Program-made: the position numbers and the translations under genes
The notes under the pieces: generated by a model
The model's input: only the letters and a program-made list of their open reading frames with translations
What the model was told of the DNA's origin: nothing
The model's database searches: none
NCBI GenBank assembly: GCA_046349395.1
Contig: JAXMCK010000008.1
Coordinates: 1-64,000 of the forward strand
Direction of reading: 5' to 3'
Length of the DNA stretch: 64,000 nt
DNA from: JAXMCK01 sp046349395
GTDB lineage: Bacteria; Pseudomonadota; Alphaproteobacteria; Geminicoccales; Geminicoccaceae
Shown here: positions 7,329 to 14,431 of the stretch, in pieces
How positions within the stretch are numbered: the first letter of the stretch is position 1
How the letters are laid out: the number at the start of each line of letters is the position of its first letter

Positions 7329-8804
7329 TCAGGGCAGGCAGTCGAGGTAGCGCTCGACGTCCCACTCCGTGACCGTGGCGTTGAAACGGGCCCACTCGTC
7401 GCCCTTGTAGTGCGTGAAGACGCGGTACATCTCGCCGGGCATCGCCTTCTTGATGACCTCGTCGTCGGCCAGACGTTCCAGAGCTTCGCCGAGGGTCATC
7501 GGCAGCTTCTTGACGTCTTTGCCTTCCTTCATCGCCTGATAGATGTTGCGGCTCTCGGGCTCGCCCGGATCGAGCTTGCGGGTGAGGCCGTCGTCGAAGG
7601 CCATGAGCAGGCCCGAGGCCAGGATGTAGGGGTTCACCATGCTGTCGACGGCCCGGTACTCGAACCGGCCGGGGGCCGAGACGCGCAGGCCGCAAGTGCG
7701 GTTCTGGTAGCCCCAGTCGGCATAGACCGGCGCCCAGAAGCCCTGGTCCCACAGGCGGCGATAGGAGTTCACCGTCGAGCAGCCGATGGCCGTCAGTGCC
7801 GGCAGATGCTCAATGACGCCGCCGATGCAGTTGAGCCCGACCGGCCCCGGCTTCTTCGCGTGCTTCTCGCTGTCAGGCATGAAGTAGTTCGTGCCGCCCG
7901 AGACGTAGGTGAACGAGCCCTCGAGACCCGGCAGCGTGTCGTTACCGAGCGTCAGGACACCATCCTTGCCGGCCGACCAGAGCGAGATGTTGGTGTGGCA
8001 GCCATTGGCCGACACACCCATGAACGGCTTCGACATGAAGCAGGCGATGAGGCCGAACTCGCGGGCCACCTGGGCGCAGATCTGCCGGTAGGTCGAGAGC
8101 CGGTCCGCGGTGCGCAGCGCGTCGTCGTAGGTGAAGTTGAGCTCCAGCTGTCCCGGCGCGTCCTCGTGATCACCCTGGATCATATCGAGGCCCATCTGCC
8201 GGCAGTATTCGATGACCCGCATCGACACCGGGCGCAGGCTCTCGAACTGGTCGATATGGTAGCAGTAGGGACGCGAGGCGCCGCCATTCGGCTTGCCGTT
8301 CTCGTCCTTCTTCAGCCACATCATCTCGGGCTCGCAGCCCATGCGCAGCTGCATCTTGTGCTTGGCTTGGAACTCGGCGTGGTGCCGCTTGAGATTGCCG
8401 CGGCAGTCCGAGCTCAGGAAATCGCCGGGGTTCTCATCCTCCTCGCGATTGCGAAAGCAGACGCAGAAGACGCGGGCGACGCGCTTGTCCCAGGGCAGCT
8501 GGCAGAAGGTCTCGGGATCGGGAATGCCGATCAGCTCGGAAGCCTCGGGTCCGTAGCCGATATACTGGCCGTGCCGGTCGGTGAAGAGATTGGCGGTCGA
8601 GCCGTAGACGAGCTGGAAGCCCTTCTCCGCCGTCCGCTCCCAATGGTCGGCCGGAATGCCCTTGCCGACGATGCGTCCCGTCACGGAGATGAACTGGTAG
8701 TAGATGTAGGTGATGCCCAGCGCGTCGATCTTCTTGCGGACCTGCTTAACCAGGTCGGCACGTCCTTTGGCGTTGACGTACTCTTCGACGGGTTGGCTCG
8801 ACAT
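7329..8804 (-). CDS. gmaS: Glutamine synthetase-family ligase, likely gamma-glutamylmethylamide synthetase
   Basis: 491 residues. Glutamine synthetase fold: metal-binding acids in MGCEPEMMW (about 155-163) and GDHEDAPGQLELNF (211-224), then KPFMGVSANGCHTNISL (259-275) with the ATP/metal histidine. It belongs to the GlnT/GlnA-III-like branch that includes gamma-glutamylmethylamide synthetase (glutamate + methylamine + ATP). Assignment as GMAS rather than a plain GlnT glutamine synthetase is inferred from the adjoining mgsABC and the divergent mgdABCD-type genes. Fifty-one bases separate it from the upstream FAD oxidoreductase. Confidence 0.8.
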   Translation of the reverse strand: MSSQPVEEYVNAKGRADLVKQVRKKIDALGITYIYYQFISVTGRIVGKGIPADHWERTAEKGFQLVYGSTANLFTDRHGQYIGYGPEASELIGIPDPETFCQLPWDKRVARVFCVCFRNREEDENPGDFLSSDCRGNLKRHHAEFQAKHKMQLRMGCEPEMMWLKKDENGKPNGGASRPYCYHIDQFESLRPVSMRVIEYCRQMGLDMIQGDHEDAPGQLELNFTYDDALRTADRLSTYRQICAQVAREFGLIACFMSKPFMGVSANGCHTNISLWSAGKDGVLTLGNDTLPGLEGSFTYVSGGTNYFMPDSEKHAKKPGPVGLNCIGGVIEHLPALTAIGCSTVNSYRRLWDQGFWAPVYADWGYQNRTCGLRVSAPGRFEYRAVDSMVNPYILASGLLMAFDDGLTRKLDPGEPESRNIYQAMKEGKDVKKLPMTLGEALERLADDEVIKKAMPGEMYRVFTHYKGDEWARFNATVTEWDVERYLDCLP

Positions 8805-8855
8805 CTCCGTTCCCCTACTGTCTTTATTGGCTGGTAGAAGGCTGTTTGTTGGTCG

Positions 8856-10202
8856 TCAGCTCCACGGAAAGGGGCTGTTCGACACCGGGTGCAGCTTGCC
8901 CTCCGCGTAGCGCGAGAAGCGGAAGGGCTCGAGCAGTCGGCTCGGCGCCCCGGTCAGTTCCTTGGCGACGAGGTCGCCCACGCCGACCATCTTGTAGCCG
9001 TGATTGCTGTCGGCGATGACGTAGACGTTCTCGCAGAACCGGTCGAAGACCGGGAAATTGTCGGGCGTGAAGCAGCCGATGCCGCCCGATGGCTCCTTCT
9101 TGTACTTGCCGATCTGGCCCTCGAACCGCTTCTGGCAGTGCGCCAGCGCCGAGCACCACATGTGCGCGAAGTCATCGCCGACGATGAAGTCCGGGCTGTC
9201 GGTGCCATAGGGATCCACCGCCACCAGGTCGGGGTCGGTCGGCACCGGATAGGGCATCGCCCCGCCCTGGATGCCGCCGAAGTGGAAGTCGGGCTTGTAG
9301 TAGATGCCCCAGAGCTTGTCGGTGATCACCGAGCCGTCGACGTCCGAGATCAGAGGCGCGTCGGTGTCGACGTGGATCACGGGCGGCATGTCGCCCTTGT
9401 TCGTCTTCTGCAGGTCGGGATCGACGCCGAGGGTGCCCTCCTGCAGCGACCAGTAGGTCCACATCGGGCGGCCGTCATAGACCTTGCCGTCGCGGCCCTT
9501 GACCGAGATCGCCTTGGGCAGACCCAGCATCGACCAGATCTGGTTGATCCAGGGGCCGACGCCGACGATCACCTGGTCGGCCTTGATCGTGCCGCGGTCG
9601 GTGACCACGCCCGTGACGGCACTCGATGTCCCGTTGGCGCGCGTGAAGCCCGTCACCTTGAGGCCGGTCACGATGCGCACGCCTTCGCTCTCGGCGAGGC
9701 CCGCCAGACCATAGAGCGAAGCCGTGTTGTTGGCGTAGCCGCCCTTCTTCTCGTGCAGCACCGAGGTGATGTTCTGGGCCTGCCAGTCCTCCAGCATGCC
9801 CTTCATGTAGCGGTCGCAGTCGGCGGCCCCCTCGATGAACACCGAAGGATACCCGATCGCCTTCTCCTGCTCGTAGATCGTGCCGACCTGGGCGTGCATG
9901 CTCTCGGGGCTGATCTGCATGTACCCGACCGGGTGGTAATGTAGCACCTCCTGATGCTGCTCCCACACGGATACGCAGTGCGCCATCAACTCGCGCATTG
10001 CCGGCTGGAAGTAGTTGTTGCGGATGACGCCGCAGGCGATCCCCGAGGCACCGGCTCCGATCGCCGTCTTGTCGACGACGAGGATGTCCTGGCCGCTGCC
10101 GAGGCCCTTGCTGTGCAGTTCTTTCGCCAGATGATAAGCGGTACTGAGGCCGTGAATGCCGGCGCCAATAATCAGGTACTTGACGCCGTCGGGGAGCGCC
10201 AT
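8856..10202 (-). CDS. FAD-dependent amine oxidoreductase (DAO family) heading the gmaS-mgs operon
   Basis: 448 residues; ATG at 10202. N-terminal dinucleotide fold with LIIGAGIHGLSTAYHLA at about 10-26, then GASGIACGVIRNNY, where the IRNNY resembles the IRSNY of SoxB-type sarcosine oxidase beta subunits. C-terminal ADSNHGYKMVGVGDLVAKEL completes the DAO fold. It is longer than a typical SoxB because of an insertion around residues 250-350. Probably oxidises a secondary or tertiary N-methyl amine. It is first in the minus operon, beside the shared control region, so its expression likely follows gmaS. Not one of the standard N-methylglutamate pathway proteins; substrate unknown. Confidence 0.72.
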   Translation of the reverse strand: MALPDGVKYLIIGAGIHGLSTAYHLAKELHSKGLGSGQDILVVDKTAIGAGASGIACGVIRNNYFQPAMRELMAHCVSVWEQHQEVLHYHPVGYMQISPESMHAQVGTIYEQEKAIGYPSVFIEGAADCDRYMKGMLEDWQAQNITSVLHEKKGGYANNTASLYGLAGLAESEGVRIVTGLKVTGFTRANGTSSAVTGVVTDRGTIKADQVIVGVGPWINQIWSMLGLPKAISVKGRDGKVYDGRPMWTYWSLQEGTLGVDPDLQKTNKGDMPPVIHVDTDAPLISDVDGSVITDKLWGIYYKPDFHFGGIQGGAMPYPVPTDPDLVAVDPYGTDSPDFIVGDDFAHMWCSALAHCQKRFEGQIGKYKKEPSGGIGCFTPDNFPVFDRFCENVYVIADSNHGYKMVGVGDLVAKELTGAPSRLLEPFRFSRYAEGKLHPVSNSPFPWS

Positions 10203-10278
10203 GACCTATGCCTCCACTACCGGTTAGGCGGGCACGGATGGGCCGCACCGCCAGCGAACGATCTCAGAGCTAATGCAA

Positions 10279-10320
10279 AACCAATTCAGCGCCAAACGGA
10301 AAAATTGGTCTGAATTGGTT
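10279..10320. promoter_or_regulatory. Putative GntR-family operator in the divergent control region
   Basis: A perfect 11-base inverted repeat, AACCAATTCAG (10279-10289) and CTGAATTGGTT (10310-10320), lies between the divergent start codons of the FAD oxidoreductase (10202) and the GntR gene (10356). Inside the right arm the unit TTGGT occurs twice in tandem. The ten-base string TTGGTCTGAA (10305-10314) recurs upstream of the APC permease gene at 11110-11119. Palindromes with a TTGGT/ACCAA core are typical of FadR/GntR operators. Binding by the adjacent regulator is inferred. The whole gap 10203-10355 is more A+T-rich than its surroundings. Confidence 0.6.
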
Positions 10321-10355
10321 CATAGTTTATGTCAGGATGGGGCATGGGGAGAGTA

Positions 10356-11066
10356 ATGGGCTCACTCGATGTGTCAGGCGCGCTTCCCGCCCTGTCAGCG
10401 AGCAGTGCCGCCGCTATCGCGACCGAGCTGCGCGAGGCCATCGTCGCCGGAGTCTACGCGAAGGGCCAGAGGCTGCCGCCGGAGCGCACGCTCGCGACGC
10501 ACTACAACGCCTCGCGCAGCACGGTGCGCGAGGCGCTCCGCCAGCTGACCGAACAGCAACTCGTTCAGCGTCGCATCGGCAGCGGCACCTTCGTCACCTA
10601 CCGGGAGGCCGTCGAGCAGTTCGACATCGCCGAAACGACGAGCCCTTTGCAGCTCATCGAGGTCCGCATGGCGATCGAGCCGCACATCGCTCGCCTTGCC
10701 GTGCTGCACGCCACGGGCCGTGACATCGACCGCATCGTCGGCTGCATGGAGGACCTGCGCGCAGCCGAGAAGGATCCGCAGCGTTATGCCGAGGCCGACG
10801 AGCGCTTTCATTTGGCCCTGGCGCAGAGCACGGCCAACCCGCTCTTGATCTGGCTCTACCGCCAGATCAACGAGATCCGCCTCCAGGCGCAGTGGGGGGA
10901 GATGCGGGCCAAGGTCCTCGATGTACGGAACATGCGGATCTACAACGAGCAGCACGAGGCGGTGACCGACGCGGTGAGGCGGCGCGACGCCAATGCGGCC
11001 GCGGCCGCGATGCGCGAGCAGATGGAGAAGGCGCGCAACGATCTGCTCGGCGCACGCAGTCGTTGA
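10356..11066 (+). CDS. GntR family (FadR/FCD subfamily) transcriptional regulator
   Basis: 236 residues. I choose ATG 10356 because GGGGAGAG stands four bases before it; an in-frame ATG at 10329 is less well placed. The winged-helix N-terminus carries LPPERTLATHYNASRSTVRE (about 40-59). The C-terminal FCD domain has the acidic/histidine pattern ADERFHLAL and IYNEQHEAV that usually binds a metal and a carboxylate effector. It lies between the two divergent arms of the N-methylglutamate gene set and probably controls both and itself through the TTGGT-type sites on either side. Effector unknown; glutamate, N-methylglutamate or a related acid would be logical. Confidence 0.86.
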   Translation: MGSLDVSGALPALSASSAAAIATELREAIVAGVYAKGQRLPPERTLATHYNASRSTVREALRQLTEQQLVQRRIGSGTFVTYREAVEQFDIAETTSPLQLIEVRMAIEPHIARLAVLHATGRDIDRIVGCMEDLRAAEKDPQRYAEADERFHLALAQSTANPLLIWLYRQINEIRLQAQWGEMRAKVLDVRNMRIYNEQHEAVTDAVRRRDANAAAAAMREQMEKARNDLLGARSR

Positions 11067-11084
11067 GCAGGCCGACCACTTGCT

Positions 11085-11121
11085 CAATTTGGTTCGGAAA
11101 GGTTTGCATTTGGTCTGAAAA
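11085..11121. promoter_or_regulatory. Second putative GntR operator, upstream of the APC permease
   Basis: AATTTGGTTC (about 11086-11095) and ATTTGGTCTGAAAA (11108-11121) repeat the elements seen in the divergent control region at 10305-10321, in the same orientation and about 24 bases apart. They stand roughly 95 bases before the permease start at 11215, where a promoter for the plus-strand permease/mgd genes would be expected. No convincing sigma-70 boxes were found. Confidence 0.45.
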
Positions 11122-11214
11122 CGGATAGCGTCCCCGTCCCAGAACAGAGCTCGGGCCAAAACCTCCCGGTTGCCGGGGGATCCCTCAGTAACACCGAGCG
11201 TGGGGAGCAGGGCC

Positions 11215-12837
11215 ATGGCGACAGCCCAGACCGCAGCCGGATATGCGGTATCGGCCGAAACCGGCGGTCTCAAGCGGGACATTTCCTGGGTCGACGTCTT
11301 CTGGGTGGCGAGTGGCGTTCCGGCCCTCGTCCTGTTCTCGATCGGCGGCATCGCCGCCACGATCGGCACCCCCTCCTGGGTGGTGTGGATCCTCTCGATC
11401 ATCATGGGCTACATCCAGGCCCACACCTATGCCGAGATCGCCGGCATGTTCCCCAGCAAGTCGGGGGGTGCCTCGATCTACGGGGCGGCGGCCTGGGTGC
11501 GCTATGCGAAGGTGATCGCGCCGCTCTCGGTGTGGTGCAACTGGATCGCCTGGTCGCCCGTGCTGGCTATCGGCACCGGCATCGCCGCCGGCTACATCTT
11601 CAACGCCCTGCTGCCGGCCGACTCCGCACTGCTGGCGTGGAACATCCCTCTTGCCGACCTCTCCTTCATGAAGGAGGGGCTCAGCCTGCGGATCAACGCC
11701 ACCTCGATCCTCGGCACCATCCTCCTCGTCTTCGTCTTCGCCATGCAGCATCACGGGATCCTGCGGACGGCGAAGATCCAGACGATCATCGGTGTGGCCG
11801 TCGTCGTCCCGCTGCTCATCGTCGGCATCGTGCCGCTCCTCACGGGCGACGTGCTGCAGGCGAACCTCTTCCCGCTGACACCGCTGGCGAAGGACGCCTC
11901 CGGTGCGGTCATCCCCGGCACCTGGGACACCGCCGGCTGGACCCTGTTCCTCGGCGGCATGTTCATCGCCGCCTGGTCGACCTACGGCTTCGAGACGGCG
12001 GTCTGCTACACGAGCGAGCTGCGCGATCCGCACCGGGACTGCGCCAAGGGCATCATCTACGCCGGCCTGCTCTGCATCGTCATCTTTACCCTGGTCCCGC
12101 TGAGCTTCCAGGGGACCCTTGGCCTCAACCGCATGCTGGAGCCCGGCATCTACGACGGCTCGGGCGTGGCGGCGGCCATGGCCGACATGCTCGGCGGCGG
12201 CCAGCTCGTCCACGTGCTGCTCGTCATCATGCTGCTGCTGGCGCTCATGCTCTCGATCATGACCGCCATGGCCGGCTCGTCGCGCACGCTCTACCAGGGC
12301 TCGGTCGACGGCTGGCTGCCGCGCTATCTCAGCCACGTGAACGAGCATGGCGCCCCCACGCGCGCCATGTGGACCGACCTCTGCTTCAACGTCGTCCTGC
12401 TGCTGATGTCGGACTATGTGTTCGTGCTGGCGGTCTCGAACTGCTGCTACCTCGTCTTCAACTTCCTCAACCTGAACGCCGGCTGGATCCACCGGAAGGA
12501 CAACGCCAACGCCGTGCGGCCGTGGCGGGCGCCCAACATCTTCCTGGTGCTGGGTGTCGTCCTGTCGTTCGTCAACATGGTCTTCCTCGGTGCGGGTGCG
12601 AACGTCTGGGGCTCCGGGACGCTGGTCTCCGGCCTCGTCGCGATGCTGCTCGTCATCCCGGTCTTCGTCTTCCGGCACTGGATCCAGGACAAGGGCCAGT
12701 TCCCGCCGGAGATGCTGGACGACCTGCACGTCGACGAGCGCGACTTGTCGCACAAGAAGTCGGGCTTCCTGCCCTATCTCACGATCCTGGCCGGCATCCT
12801 CGTGGTGATCGTCGCCAACCGGATCTTCACGCTTTGA
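11215..12837 (+). CDS. Amino acid/amine permease, APC superfamily
   Basis: 540 residues from ATG 11215, with GGGGAGCAG about five bases before. About twelve to thirteen hydrophobic segments are visible; TM1 carries the glycine-broken stretch SGVPALVLFSIGGIAATIG typical of APC transporters, and SGGASIYGAAAWVRYAK matches the TM2/TM3 region. Likely imports an amino acid or methylated amine for the pathway. A strong hairpin follows immediately, before the mgd genes. Candidate substrates include methylamine, N-methylglutamate or other N-methyl amino acids, on context alone. Confidence 0.83.
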   Translation: MATAQTAAGYAVSAETGGLKRDISWVDVFWVASGVPALVLFSIGGIAATIGTPSWVVWILSIIMGYIQAHTYAEIAGMFPSKSGGASIYGAAAWVRYAKVIAPLSVWCNWIAWSPVLAIGTGIAAGYIFNALLPADSALLAWNIPLADLSFMKEGLSLRINATSILGTILLVFVFAMQHHGILRTAKIQTIIGVAVVVPLLIVGIVPLLTGDVLQANLFPLTPLAKDASGAVIPGTWDTAGWTLFLGGMFIAAWSTYGFETAVCYTSELRDPHRDCAKGIIYAGLLCIVIFTLVPLSFQGTLGLNRMLEPGIYDGSGVAAAMADMLGGGQLVHVLLVIMLLLALMLSIMTAMAGSSRTLYQGSVDGWLPRYLSHVNEHGAPTRAMWTDLCFNVVLLLMSDYVFVLAVSNCCYLVFNFLNLNAGWIHRKDNANAVRPWRAPNIFLVLGVVLSFVNMVFLGAGANVWGSGTLVSGLVAMLLVIPVFVFRHWIQDKGQFPPEMLDDLHVDERDLSHKKSGFLPYLTILAGILVVIVANRIFTL

Positions 12838-12841
12838 CCTG

Positions 12842-12876
12842 ACGCCGGGGTCCGTGCGAGACGGGCCCCGGCGTTT
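12842..12876 (+). terminator. Strong hairpin between permease and mgdA
   Basis: Fourteen-pair stem, ACGCCGGGGTCCGT (12842-12855) with ACGGGCCCCGGCGT (12861-12874), all paired with a single T-G wobble and a five-base loop (GCGAG), followed by a short T run (74-76). It begins just after the permease stop and ends 30 bases before the mgdA start. It may terminate, or partly attenuate, transcription between permease and dehydrogenase genes, or protect the upstream mRNA. Confidence 0.65.
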
Positions 12877-12906
12877 CCGCCCTCCACCGTTGCTGTCGGA
12901 TTTTCG

Positions 12907-14148
12907 ATGCCGCTCGGGCTTCTTCGCTACGGTTTCGCCAAGCGCTACCCGGCGCGCCGCTTCTTCCCCGAACCGAAGGACCTGAAATCCGGCTACGACG
13001 TCGTCATCATCGGCGGCGGCGGGCACGGTCTGGCGGCCGCCTACTACCTGGCCCGCGACTATGGCGTGAAGAACGTCGCCGTGCTGGAGCGGGGCTGGCT
13101 GGCCGGCGGCAACACGGCCCGCAACACGGCGATCATCCGCTCGAACTACCTCACACCCGAAGGTGTCCGCTTCTACGACGAATCGGTCCGCCTCTGGCAG
13201 GACCTCTCGGGCGACCTCGACATCAACCTGATGTACTCGACGCGCGGCCATCTCACTTTGGCCCACACCGACGCGGCACTGCGCACCGCGCGTTGGCGGG
13301 CGGAAGTGAACAAGCATCTGGGCGTCGACTCGCGCCTCGTCTTCCCGGACGAGATCGCCCGGCTCTGCCCCGAACTGAACATGAGCCGCGAGGTGCGCTA
13401 CCCGATCCTGGGAGCGCTCTACCACCCGCCGGGCTCGATCGCCCGCCACGACGCCGTCGCCTGGGGCTATGCGCGGGGTGCGATGGAGCGCGGGGTCGAG
13501 ATCCATCAGCACACCGAGGTGACGGGCCTCCGCATCGAAGGCGGCCGCGTCACGGGCGTGGAGACGAGCCGCGGCTTCGTCGGGGCCGGCAAGGTGCTGC
13601 AGGCCGTCGCCGGCTACAGTTCCGAGGTGGCGCGGATGGCGGGCTTCCTCCTGCCGATCCGCTCGATCCCGCTGCAGGCCTGCGTCAGCGAGCCCTACAA
13701 GCCGATCCTCGACCCGATCATCGTGTCAGGGTCATTGCACGTCTACATCTCGCAGTCGGCGCGGGGCGAGTTCGTCATGGGCGGCTCGACCGATCCCTAT
13801 ACGCTCTACTCCACGCGCAGCACGCTCGACTTCAAGGAAGGGCTGATGGCCCACATGCTGGAGCTGTTCCCCTTCCTGGCGAAGGCGAAGGTGCTCCGGC
13901 AGTGGGCCGGTGTCGCCGACATGACGCCCGACTTCAGCCCGGTCATGGGACCGACCCCGGTCGAGAACTACTTCATCGACGCCGGCTGGGGGACGTGGGG
14001 CTTCAAGGCTACCCCGGTCTGCGGCAAGCGGATGGCCGAATGCGTCGCGACGAACAAGACGCCCGATCTCCTGGCCCCCTTCGCGCTCTCCCGCTTCGAC
14101 CGCTTCGAGCAGGTCGGCGAGAAGGGTGCGGCCTCGGTCGGGCACTGA
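12907..14148 (+). CDS. mgdA: N-methylglutamate dehydrogenase / sarcosine oxidase beta-type FAD subunit
   Basis: 413 residues, SoxB family. FAD fold GYDVVIIGGGGHGLAAAYYLA at about 29-48; NTAIIRSNYL (73-82); RHDAVAWGYA with His at about 181, the position that carries covalent FMN in heterotetrameric sarcosine oxidase; C-terminal GWGTWGFKATP. Heterotetrameric sarcosine oxidases and N-methylglutamate dehydrogenases are homologous. Gene order beta-delta-alpha-gamma next to gmaS/mgsABC argues for the N-methylglutamate enzyme (mgdABCD), which releases glutamate and a C1 unit. A sarcosine oxidase (soxB) cannot be excluded. No clear ribosome site precedes the ATG. Confidence 0.82.
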   Translation: MPLGLLRYGFAKRYPARRFFPEPKDLKSGYDVVIIGGGGHGLAAAYYLARDYGVKNVAVLERGWLAGGNTARNTAIIRSNYLTPEGVRFYDESVRLWQDLSGDLDINLMYSTRGHLTLAHTDAALRTARWRAEVNKHLGVDSRLVFPDEIARLCPELNMSREVRYPILGALYHPPGSIARHDAVAWGYARGAMERGVEIHQHTEVTGLRIEGGRVTGVETSRGFVGAGKVLQAVAGYSSEVARMAGFLLPIRSIPLQACVSEPYKPILDPIIVSGSLHVYISQSARGEFVMGGSTDPYTLYSTRSTLDFKEGLMAHMLELFPFLAKAKVLRQWAGVADMTPDFSPVMGPTPVENYFIDAGWGTWGFKATPVCGKRMAECVATNKTPDLLAPFALSRFDRFEQVGEKGAASVGH

Positions 14149-14152
14149 GCGC

Positions 14153-14431
14153 ATGAAGATCATCCCCTGCCCGCTCAACGGCCCGCGCAACGCGCAGGAG
14201 TTCGTGCAAGGTCCGGAAGTGAAGACGATGCCGGACCCGAAGTCGGGCTCTGACAAGGACTGGTCCGGCTACGTGTTCCTCGAAGAGAACAAAAAGGGTG
14301 TCGTGCGCGAGTGGTGGTGCCACGCGCCGACCAATTACTGGTTCATCGCCGAGCGCGACACGGGCAAGGACGAGATCGTCCGTACCTACGACGCCGGCGA
14401 GATCTTTCCGGAGCGCAGGGACTTCGCATGA
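14153..14431 (+). CDS. mgdB: N-methylglutamate dehydrogenase / sarcosine oxidase delta-type subunit
   Basis: 92 residues, SoxD family size. Classical delta subunits bind zinc through Cys6, Cys9, one His and one later Cys. Here the corresponding residues are Cys6, Asn9 (IPCPLNGPRN), His57 (WWCHAPT) and Asn61, so two of four ligands are replaced by Asn and the zinc site is probably lost or altered. This may be a mark of the N-methylglutamate rather than sarcosine type. Start ATG 14153 lies four bases after the mgdA stop; the stop overlaps the next start (ATGA). Confidence 0.82.
   Translation: MKIIPCPLNGPRNAQEFVQGPEVKTMPDPKSGSDKDWSGYVFLEENKKGVVREWWCHAPTNYWFIAERDTGKDEIVRTYDAGEIFPERRDFA

Noticed and set aside
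11185..13512. Long open frame (over 770 codons) on the minus strand opposite the APC permease and mgdA
   Set aside because: The plus-strand genes have clear family motifs; the antisense frame is full of Arg/Gly/Asp/His repeats typical of shadows in G+C-rich DNA.
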